A stretch of DNA of 43,703 nucleotides, taken from positions 1-43,703 of IMG/VR virus record IMGVR_UViG_3300025645_000140; one strand, written 5' to 3'. The translations under genes were made by a program, and so were the position numbers. The notes under the pieces are model-generated. The model searched no databases, was not told where the DNA came from, and worked only from the letters and a program-made list of their open reading frames with translations. Source of the DNA: a virus. Positions 39,197 to 43,703 of this stretch are shown here, in pieces (position 1 is the first letter of the stretch; each line of letters starts with the position of its first letter).

Positions 39197-39993
39197 TTTA
39201 TCACCTCTTTATTTGCGAGTTGAAGCACAGCCTTGTTGTAGTCTGTACCCTGCGGATTTACGTGGTAGCCGGAGGAGTAGCATCTCCCGCGGCGATCGTA
39301 TTTGTGTGTCATGTACAGCTCATCAGATAAACCAATGAGAGTTTCCATGACATCAAGCGTCGACGAGTAGAACGTGTCAGCTTGTTTCTGACGCTTACGG
39401 AACTCGACGAAGTCTTCGCCATTGTTCCGTGTCGGCCGCAGATATTTTCCCTCTGGAGATGTGATCACATCAATGTCGAGGGAGAGAGCGACCGAGTTTG
39501 CCCGGTTCAAGTGATCCAGGCAGATGTCTTTGTCTTCGAAATACTCAGAGCCATTCAGAACAGCTGAACCAAGAATGGTTTCATACCCAGTATGGTAGTT
39601 CTTTGTGACTTTGCGAGGTGCAGTGACCATCGGCAGTGGATACTGGTACTTTTCCAGCATGTTCTGCACATCTTCAGAGACATCATATTTTACGATGAAT
39701 TTTCCTGAAGTCTCCTGGAAGTCGAAGTAATCTATCTGGCACAGATGAAGCAGTTTATCTGCAACCTCTTGAGGAGTGCCAAATTTAGGGCTGAGGATAC
39801 CAACCATGGTTGGAACATCCGCTTGCCTGTGAAGGAACAACTGAGCCAAGGCTTCAGTTGCCATTGCTGGTTCACAGCCTTCACCACAGTCATCTCCCAT
39901 TTGCTGAAACTCAGCACGTAGGACAGGTAGCAACTGATGTTTAGAGAACAGTTCTTCGAGTCCTTGCTGGGTGTCTTTGGTCGGGAGTTTCAT
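39193..39993 (-). CDS. RNA polymerase II small subunit, T7-like N-terminal part (N4 gp15-like RNAP1)
   Basis: 266 residues, like N4 gp15 (~269). The end, KYDRRGRCYSSGYHVNPQG (231-249), is the T7-type DxRGR segment that precedes motif A; the rest corresponds to the N-terminal and thumb-side part of the single-chain enzyme. It must join RNAP2 (motifs A, B, C) to make an active polymerase for middle genes. In N4 the two genes are adjacent; here they are 1.9 kb apart. Start ATG 39993, overlapping the upstream stop. Confidence 0.85.
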   Translation of the reverse strand: MKLPTKDTQQGLEELFSKHQLLPVLRAEFQQMGDDCGEGCEPAMATEALAQLFLHRQADVPTMVGILSPKFGTPQEVADKLLHLCQIDYFDFQETSGKFIVKYDVSEDVQNMLEKYQYPLPMVTAPRKVTKNYHTGYETILGSAVLNGSEYFEDKDICLDHLNRANSVALSLDIDVITSPEGKYLRPTRNNGEDFVEFRKRQKQADTFYSSTLDVMETLIGLSDELYMTHKYDRRGRCYSSGYHVNPQGTDYNKAVLQLANKEVIN

Positions 39994-40337
39994 GATGGTG
40001 TTCCTTTGAGGAGGGTTTGATACGCCTCATGGAGGCAGCTGGCACAGATCCGGTGAACTTCATCACTGCCTGCTTCCATCTCGATCATTGGTTTCCGAGA
40101 TGCTTTCTCACATGAGTGGCAGTTGTTTGTGGTCCACGACGTGTTGCCGATTGCTTTGTCACACTCATCGAGTGTGGTTGAATGGCACAAGTCATCGTAG
40201 ATCTCTTTGGCGGATTTGCTCTTGGCAGTCTCGGAGTAATAGACACCCCTCCACACACCTGTTCTGCCATATTGATGCTTCCATGCTTCAGCCACCTTTT
40301 CAGGTGTTCTGAGCCGGGATATGTTGAATTTAGCCAT
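39990..40337 (-). CDS. Hypothetical zinc-ribbon-like protein, 115 aa
   Basis: Start ATG 40337 after GAAGGAG. The N-terminal half is helical (RTPEKVAEAWKHQYGRTGVWRG, in part); the C-terminal half has Cys pairs NCHSCEK and CASCL about 35 residues apart, a likely zinc ribbon. It sits immediately before RNAP1 as a small conserved gene does in N4-type phages. Possibly a transcription-associated protein; not proven. Confidence 0.65.
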   Translation of the reverse strand: MAKFNISRLRTPEKVAEAWKHQYGRTGVWRGVYYSETAKSKSAKEIYDDLCHSTTLDECDKAIGNTSWTTNNCHSCEKASRKPMIEMEAGSDEVHRICASCLHEAYQTLLKGTPS

Positions 40338-40587
40338 TGTGATCTCCTTCACAGTGAGGGTGATTGAGGTTGAGCACAAACATCTCTGCCTCGTTGTCGC
40401 TGACGATGATTTTGGTGAACACTTCGGCAATGGTCAGAGGACCATTTATCCCGATGTATTTGATGGGAGACCATCGATCGAGTCGGTAATCGTACCAGTC
40501 AACCATGTGCTCATGTTCCATGAAATCGACCAGAGCTTTATACTCTGGATCAGTTTCGTAGAGTATTTTGTGGTCATATTTTGACAC
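40330..40587 (-). CDS. Hypothetical protein, 85 aa
   Basis: GTG start at 40587 seven bases after GGAG; an ATG at 40626 gives a longer, less plausible N-terminus. Charged and aromatic (MEHEHMVDWYDYRLDRWSP), then GPLTIAEVFTKIIVSD. First sizeable gene after the early promoter at 40692-40710 and leading into RNAP1, so it belongs to the early transcript. Confidence 0.65.
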   Translation of the reverse strand: MSKYDHKILYETDPEYKALVDFMEHEHMVDWYDYRLDRWSPIKYIGINGPLTIAEVFTKIIVSDNEAEMFVLNLNHPHCEGDHNG

Positions 40588-40601
40588 AGTTAGTCTCCAG
40601 T

Positions 40602-40673
40602 CTAAATACAGCAGAAACCAACACAAATGTTGCTTTCCAGTTTCACGTTGTTGATTTTGGGAGTTGGTGCCAT
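40602..40673 (-). CDS. Possible 23-aa leader peptide
   Basis: ATG 40673 to TAG 40602, starting 20 bases after the predicted early transcript start (40693). Composition is plausible (MAPTPKINNVKLESN, then a Cys-rich end) but it is short and the ribosome site is weak. It could be a real small peptide, a leader, or chance. Confidence 0.25.
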   Translation of the reverse strand: MAPTPKINNVKLESNICVGFCCI

Positions 40674-40691
40674 TTTCAGGCTCTCGACCCG

Positions 40692-40710
40692 CCAGGGCAG
40701 CCGCAGGCTG
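40692..40710 (-). promoter_or_regulatory. Early promoter hairpin for virion RNA polymerase (site 4)
   Basis: On the plus (template) strand: CC (40692-40693), AGGG, stem CAGCC (40698-40702), loop GCA, stem GGCTG (40706-40710). The spacing CC-4-stem5-loop3-stem5 equals the N4 virion polymerase promoter. Predicted start of the minus-strand transcript is at 40693, beginning GG. It would drive the genes from 40587 through RNAP1. Confidence 0.7.
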
Positions 40711-40727
40711 AATACGGTTGCAAGGGT

Positions 40728-40783
40728 CAACTTTGATCTATCAGAGCAGATCAAAAGTTGAACTTGATCTATCTTGATCTATC
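40728..40783. repeat. Cluster of ttgatctatc repeats with inverted repeat
   Basis: ttgatctatc occurs at 40733-40742, 40764-40773 and 40774-40783, the last two in tandem. In addition CAACTTTGATCT (40728-40739) faces AGATCAAAAGTTG (about 40748-40760) as an inverted repeat with one extra A. It lies between a terminator and an early promoter, so it may be a protein-binding or regulatory site. Confidence 0.6.
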
Positions 40784-40784
40784 A

Positions 40785-40824
40785 AAAATAAAAAGCCCAA
40801 CGTCCCCGGTTAGGGGACGTTGGG
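40785..40824 (-). terminator. Rho-independent terminator
   Basis: CCCAACGTCCCC (40796-40807) pairs perfectly with GGGGACGTTGGG (40813-40824); on the minus strand CTTTTTATTTTTG follows. It ends the transcript of the 128-aa gene at 40836. Confidence 0.92.
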
Positions 40825-40835
40825 TCTTCTCAACC

Positions 40836-41222
40836 TTAGCCAAATAGCGACTTGGCCAGATCAACATCAACAGTTGGGTTAGGAGCAACAGTTGCTTCTT
40901 CCTGGCGACGGTAGAGACGCAACTCCAGGTTGATCGGAAGCGACTCACCTTCGGCAAGTCCAGCAGCCTTCGCCTGGATCTGAGCGATCACCTGGTTGAT
41001 GATCGCCGTCTCGGCTGCCCAGTTTGCATCCATGGAGTCGTAGACCTTCTTTGGCTTCAGGTCAGCGACCGCGATGCCACGTGGAAGACGGACGAACTTG
41101 TCCTCAGCGTCTTTGCCTTCGCCTGCAACGCAGATACCAGCGTTGATGTACAGGCCGTCGAACTCGGAAGCTTCACGAGTGGTACGAGCAGCGGCGCGGG
41201 AGATAGATGTTACAACAGTCAT
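40836..41222 (-). CDS. Early hypothetical protein, 128 aa
   Basis: Start ATG 41222 with AAAGGATC upstream; it has its own early promoter (41266-41284) and terminator (40785-40824), so it is a monocistronic early gene, which usually means high expression. Residues SEFDGLYINAGICVAGEGKD, FVRLPRGIAV and INLELRLYRRQEEAT suggest a small beta-rich domain; the C-terminus is Asp-Leu-rich, ending AKSLFG. The pattern is that of a conserved phage protein of unknown function; a host-takeover or DNA-binding role is possible. Confidence 0.7.
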   Translation of the reverse strand: MTVVTSISRAAARTTREASEFDGLYINAGICVAGEGKDAEDKFVRLPRGIAVADLKPKKVYDSMDANWAAETAIINQVIAQIQAKAAGLAEGESLPINLELRLYRRQEEATVAPNPTVDVDLAKSLFG

Positions 41223-41265
41223 AATATGTGATCCTTTCGAAGATTCACGGTTCAGCCGGAAATGG

Positions 41266-41284
41266 CCAAAGCAGTCGCAGACTG
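41266..41284 (-). promoter_or_regulatory. Early promoter hairpin for virion RNA polymerase (site 3)
   Basis: Plus strand: CC (41266-41267), AAAG, stem CAGTC (41272-41276), loop GCA, stem GACTG (41280-41284), with one more pair possible outside. Predicted start at 41267, 45 bases upstream of the ATG at 41222. Confidence 0.75.
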
Positions 41285-41339
41285 CTACTTTTGGAGCAAC
41301 CTCGCCCCAAAAGAGGGACAAGGCAGAAGAGCGTGTAAC

Positions 41340-41561
41340 CTATGTGTTAGGTTGTTGGGTCATGACTTTGACTTCATGAAGCGGAATGCAGTTCGCTATG
41401 GAACGAGCCCAAGGAGTTGTGGGATCCTTGATCATTTGGATGCCAACTTTGCGAACTTCTGCAATGCAAATTTCTTTTGTCTCCCAGTCACCGAGGTGAG
41501 CTGAGGTTAGTTGGTGGCCCTGTGGGGACATCAACGTGATGATCATCAGGAACGTTTCCAT
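41340..41561 (-). CDS. Early hypothetical protein, 73 aa
   Basis: Begins METFLMIITLMSPQGHQLTS, with a hydrophobic start followed by GDWETKEICIAEVRKVGIQM and PWARSIANCIPL. It resembles small phage proteins with an N-terminal hydrophobic segment and two Cys, possibly membrane-attached or secreted. Start ATG 41561 after AAAGG. It follows the terminator at 41582-41614. Confidence 0.6.
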   Translation of the reverse strand: METFLMIITLMSPQGHQLTSAHLGDWETKEICIAEVRKVGIQMIKDPTTPWARSIANCIPLHEVKVMTQQPNT

Positions 41562-41581
41562 TGTCTTGGCCTTTCATTTGA

Positions 41582-41614
41582 GAAAACGAAAACTCCCCCT
41601 GAATGGGGGAGTTT
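41582..41614 (-). terminator. Rho-independent terminator
   Basis: AAACTCCCCC (41590-41599) pairs with GGGGGAGTTT (41605-41614) around TGAAT; a T-rich TTTTCGTTTTC follows on the minus strand. It lies nine bases after the stop of the secreted acidic protein gene. Confidence 0.85.
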
Positions 41615-41622
41615 CCTAGTTT

Positions 41623-42096
41623 TTATGGTGAACGGTTGCCGTGAGTACCTTTGTCGTTGTTCTTCGAGGTATCACGATCCTTGCCACCTTTGCCGTTGTT
41701 GTTGTCGGCACGTTCGTTGGCATGGTTCGAGGCGTTTGACTTGGATCTTTTCTCCTTGTCGTCGTCGCCATCGGTGGAGTCATCATCATCATGATCATCA
41801 TGACCGCCGCATTTACGGCGGCAGCCGTTGTCATGGTCATCATCATCCTCATCATCTGTGGTTGTGGTCACAGTTGTTGAGTTTGTGTCACGATCTCGGT
41901 CCCTTGGACTATCGACTGGGATAGAAGGACACCAGTTCCAGCGAAGTCCCAAGAACCCATAAACTGGACACGCAGGAGCTGTGATTTCTGGTTCATCCCA
42001 TTCGGACACAGGTGTGCCGGCATGGACGGCCGAGGAGGCCACGAATGAGATGGCGAATACCATCGTGAAGAGGATCATTGTAAAGAAGTGTTTCAT
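41623..42096 (-). CDS. Secreted low-complexity Asp/His/Asn-rich protein, 157 aa
   Basis: Residues 1-26 are a signal peptide (basic start, hydrophobic core FTMILFTMVFAISFVASSA, cleavage after VHA). The mature part has a short folded segment with two Cys and several Trp (~27-62), then an extended run of Asp, His, Thr and Asn (DDEDDDDHDNG, HDDHDDDDSTDGDDD) and a Lys/Asn/Gly-rich basic end. Such composition suggests a disordered, metal- or cation-binding periplasmic or extracellular protein. An exported protein in the early region is unusual. Function unknown. Confidence 0.7.
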   Translation of the reverse strand: MKHFFTMILFTMVFAISFVASSAVHAGTPVSEWDEPEITAPACPVYGFLGLRWNWCPSIPVDSPRDRDRDTNSTTVTTTTDDEDDDDHDNGCRRKCGGHDDHDDDDSTDGDDDKEKRSKSNASNHANERADNNNGKGGKDRDTSKNNDKGTHGNRSP

Positions 42097-42125
42097 TGGA
42101 TTTTACCTTGTTTCAGTTGATAGTG

Positions 42126-42144
42126 GGGAAAGTTGTACCTCTGA
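42126..42144 (-). promoter_or_regulatory. Shared upstream motif (gtacctctga), copy 1
   Basis: GGGAAAGTTGTACCTCTGA on the plus strand, 30 bases upstream of the secreted-protein ATG (42096). The same motif, one or two bases different, occurs at 43598-43614. No hairpin of the early-promoter type is present here, so this could be a promoter or operator of another class. Confidence 0.35.
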
Positions 42145-42163
42145 TCTATAGAATATCAAAGGC

Positions 42164-42197
42164 AAAAAGAAGTTAAGCCCTTTTGGGGGCTTAACTT
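42164..42197 (-). terminator. Rho-independent terminator
   Basis: AAGTTAAGCCC (42170-42180) pairs with GGGCTTAACTT (42187-42197) around a six-base loop, followed on the minus strand by CTTTTTGCC. It comes eight bases after the 63-aa gene. Confidence 0.88.
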
Positions 42198-42204
42198 ATT
42201 GGAC

Positions 42205-42396
42205 TCAGTTGTTCATCTTCAGGCAGAAGAAGTAGCCTGGACGATCGACAGAGTCTTCGAGACGTTGGAGATAATCAGCGACTGCATGACAGTCGCTTTG
42301 CTCATAGAACGTCTCATCGTCGTAGATTTCGGACATCTCAAGTTCGCCATCGGTGATACCTGTGGCGTACATGAGGAAGAATACAGTTTTCAGCAT
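42205..42396 (-). CDS. Early small protein with hydrophobic N-terminus, 63 aa
   Basis: Residues 1-12 are hydrophobic (MLKTVFFLMYAT), perhaps a short signal or anchor; the rest is acidic with two Cys (EQSDCHAVADYLQRLEDS, FFCLKMNN). ATGA overlap with the 32-aa gene. Function unknown. Confidence 0.6.
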   Translation of the reverse strand: MLKTVFFLMYATGITDGELEMSEIYDDETFYEQSDCHAVADYLQRLEDSVDRPGYFFCLKMNN

Positions 42397-42494
42397 CAGA
42401 GTGCTCCTGTGATGAGTTTATGAAGAACGATCGAGACGCCAACCACTACGGCAGAACCGTAGTAGAAGGCGAAGAATGTGATGAGGCTTTTCAT
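42396..42494 (-). CDS. Early tiny membrane protein, 32 aa
   Basis: ATG 42494 overlaps the previous stop (ATGA) and its stop overlaps the next start, forming a three-gene chain. Nearly all hydrophobic (ITFFAFYYGSAVVVGVSIVL), a single-pass membrane peptide. Expressed early, it could act on the host membrane; unproven. Confidence 0.6.
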   Translation of the reverse strand: MKSLITFFAFYYGSAVVVGVSIVLHKLITGAL

Positions 42495-42736
42495 CGGTTC
42501 CGCAACTCACGGATGTAAGCTGCCACCTGGAATCGAGCATCAGCCATATCTTGTTGGTTGATTGCGATCTCTTCCTCGTTGCCACCACGATAGTTGAGCA
42601 CCATCTGAAGCTCTTGGTCGTACTCATGGCAATAACCAATATACTCGTAGCCTTCGTCGATCTGGTTCTCGATCCAGCTATTGCTGCGCTGGTTCATCGG
42701 GAGATCTTGTTGCTTCGGTAATGTGTAAACGGACAT
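42491..42736 (-). CDS. Early hypothetical protein, 81 aa
   Basis: Start ATG 42736 after GGAGGATATACT. Gln/Asn/Tyr-rich (WIENQIDEGYEYIGYCHEYD), then an amphipathic helix (INQQDMADARFQVAAYIREL). First gene after the early promoter at 42774-42792, with the leader only ~39 bases long. Confidence 0.65.
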   Translation of the reverse strand: MSVYTLPKQQDLPMNQRSNSWIENQIDEGYEYIGYCHEYDQELQMVLNYRGGNEEEIAINQQDMADARFQVAAYIRELRNR

Positions 42737-42773
42737 AGTATATCCTCCAATATTGGGAGTTGAGGCATGATTG

Positions 42774-42792
42774 CCAGAGCAGACGCAGTCTG
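42774..42792 (-). promoter_or_regulatory. Early promoter hairpin for virion RNA polymerase (site 2)
   Basis: Plus strand: CC (42774-42775), AGAG, stem CAGAC (42780-42784), loop GCA, stem GTCTG (42788-42792), one extra G-C pair outside. Predicted start 42775. Its left flank, ggcatgattgccagag, almost equals that of site 1. Confidence 0.78.
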
Positions 42793-42794
42793 CC

Positions 42795-42959
42795 TTAACT
42801 TGGGGCTACGAACTTCAAGTCTTTGAAGAACTTGAGAGCCTTCTCAGGAACATCACCATACAGGTGGTATTCCAGGAGTTGATTTCTGAAGGCGAGTTCT
42901 TTTCGAGCCTTTAGTTTCTTCATCTGGTTTTTATCCAGAGAACTTCTTTCAGTAGACAT
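42795..42959 (-). CDS. Early small basic helical protein, 54 aa
   Basis: Start ATG 42959 with GAGAGGA upstream. Lys/Arg-rich helices (LDKNQMKKLKARKELAF) and an aromatic C-terminus. Possibly nucleic-acid-binding. Its stop lies two bases from the site 2 promoter hairpin. Confidence 0.6.
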   Translation of the reverse strand: MSTERSSLDKNQMKKLKARKELAFRNQLLEYHLYGDVPEKALKFFKDLKFVAPS

Positions 42960-42977
42960 TTAACTTGTCCTCTCAAC

Positions 42978-43115
42978 TTAGGGTTGAAGCTGCTCAACTT
43001 GTTGAGCCAGCTGGTTGGCTGTTGTGAAGGCTAGAGCAGAGATCATCTGCATACCCAGCCAGCCTGTGAAGACCACCAGGACGGTGAGTTGGGTGTAAGC
43101 TGCCACGTTGTACAT
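42978..43115 (-). CDS. Early small membrane protein, 45 aa
   Basis: ATG 43115 after AAAGG. Residues ~8-30 are hydrophobic (QLTVLVVFTGWLGMQMISAL), followed by a Gln-rich hydrophilic tail (NQLAQQVEQLQP). Single-pass membrane peptide expressed early; role unknown. Confidence 0.6.
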   Translation of the reverse strand: MYNVAAYTQLTVLVVFTGWLGMQMISALAFTTANQLAQQVEQLQP

Positions 43116-43225
43116 GGGAGAACCTTTCTGCCTCTCAGGGAGGCTAATTGGAGCCGATATCTCTATCAGTCTCTATCTATCATAGACTGTGGTGCTGCCC
43201 CTCCGCGAGGGAGGGACAGACGTTG

Positions 43226-43480
43226 TTAAGCGTACTTAGCGGCAAGCGCGTCGAACTGAGCCTTGAGCTTCGCGTCTGCTTCAAGGGTGTTGGCGATGAG
43301 CTGGTTGTGCTGCGCTTCTGCCAGTTGTGCATCATTGCTGATGGTGCCAGTCAACCTGATGTGGTTCTTGGCTACATATACATTGCATATGTCGATGGAT
43401 TTATTAAGTGACTCGGCAGTGTTGGAGACTGCGTCGAGTGGAGTACAGATAGCACGGGAGAGTGAGCTGAAGATGGACAT
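43226..43480 (-). CDS. Early hypothetical protein, 84 aa
   Basis: Start ATG 43480 after TTTAGGAGG; the longer open frame upstream crosses the promoter hairpin and is not coding. Mostly helical: an N-terminal amphipathic part (SIFSSLSRAICTPLDAVSN) and a C-terminal Ala/Leu/Gln helix (AQLAEAQHNQLIANTLEADA). First gene of the early region within the window. Confidence 0.65.
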   Translation of the reverse strand: MSIFSSLSRAICTPLDAVSNTAESLNKSIDICNVYVAKNHIRLTGTISNDAQLAEAQHNQLIANTLEADAKLKAQFDALAAKYA

Positions 43481-43516
43481 GGGTATGCCTCCTAAATAGA
43501 TGTGATGGCTTGAATG

Positions 43517-43535
43517 CCAGAGAGCCCGCAGGGCT
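43517..43535 (-). promoter_or_regulatory. Early promoter hairpin for virion RNA polymerase (site 1)
   Basis: Plus strand: CC (43517-43518), AGAG, stem AGCCC (43523-43527), loop GCA, stem GGGCT (43531-43535). Predicted start 43518. The leader is ~38 bases to the ATG at 43480, almost the same as at site 2. Confidence 0.75.
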
Positions 43536-43597
43536 GCTGTGTAAGAACAGGTGGGGTACGTGTGTAACTCATGAGATGAAGAGGGGGGGTCCAACTT

Positions 43598-43614
43598 GGG
43601 AAGTGTACCTCTGA
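43598..43614 (-). promoter_or_regulatory. Shared upstream motif (gtacctctga), copy 2
   Basis: GGGAAGTGTACCTCTGA on the plus strand, with a near-identical copy at 42126-42144. The remaining bases 43615-43703 are AT-rich (AAAATATAAAAATTTATG) with no gene or hairpin seen. Confidence 0.35.
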
Positions 43615-43703
43615 GTGTAAAAACCCTACCGTCAGTTACACAAACAGGATTTTCAAAATATAAAAATTTATGATTTTCCCGTATATGAAATACGTGATGT
43701 TCG

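Noticed and set aside
43130-43144. GCCTC-TCAGG-GAGGC hairpin as an early promoter for the 45-aa gene
   Set aside because: The loop is five bases, not three, and the CC-ARRG element is absent.
43197-43210. CCCTC-CGC-GAGGG hairpin as a fifth early promoter
   Set aside because: Stem and loop sizes fit, but the CC plus ARRG spacing on the template side is missing and the loop is CGC. Possibly a weak 3' hairpin of the gene ending at 43226.

Overview
The window is part of the genome of an N4-type podovirus (family Schitoviridae). The diagnostic set is: a two-subunit T7-like RNA polymerase (RNAP1 at 39193-39993, RNAP2 at 36069-37253), a MoxR AAA+ / VWA protein pair, dCTP deaminase, a Dda-like helicase, family A DNA polymerase, Fe-S PD-(D/E)XK nuclease, ATPase-primase, Sak4-like ATPase and SSB, all on the minus strand in N4 order. 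These converge on the C-terminal end of a giant plus-strand gene placed where N4 keeps its virion RNA polymerase. The host cannot be read directly. Class II ribonucleotide reductase (NrdJ) and ThyX recall N4-like phages of marine Alphaproteobacteria (roseophages), but this is inference.

Layout, right to left (direction of minus-strand transcription): 43.7-40.3 kb is an early region of very small genes. It carries four hairpin sites that match the N4 virion-RNA-polymerase promoter layout (stem 5, loop 3, four bases, then CC on the template strand), all with the loop GCA. 40.3-36 kb holds RNAP1 and RNAP2, separated by eight small genes. 35.7-31.1 kb holds the AAA+/VWA pair and nucleotide genes, including a kinase-ThyX fusion. 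31.0-21.9 kb is an 11-gene block of fibre or appendage-like virion proteins made of shuffled modules. 21.9-17.2 kb has an HTH-phosphoesterase, many tiny overlapping genes, a SLOG-fold protein and a cupin with a membrane tail. 17.1-4.0 kb is DNA precursor synthesis and replication: NrdJ, helicase, a DNA polymerase split into two reading frames, nuclease, primase, Sak4-like ATPase, SSB and a RusA-like resolvase with a long acidic tail. 3.8-3.5 kb is a convergent terminator region, followed by the plus-strand virion polymerase.

The genes fit one programme. The injected virion polymerase would transcribe the hairpin promoters at the right end. That yields RNAP1/RNAP2, which would transcribe the middle genes leftward. 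Those supply dNTPs and the replisome. Rho-independent terminators at 42.2, 41.6, 40.8, 36.0, 31.1, 20.6, 18.8, 17.1 and 3.7 kb divide the minus strand into units. No tRNA, CRISPR array, integrase, transposase or complete mobile element was recognised. The most notable items are the GCA-loop early promoters, the split DNA polymerase and the kinase-ThyX fusion.
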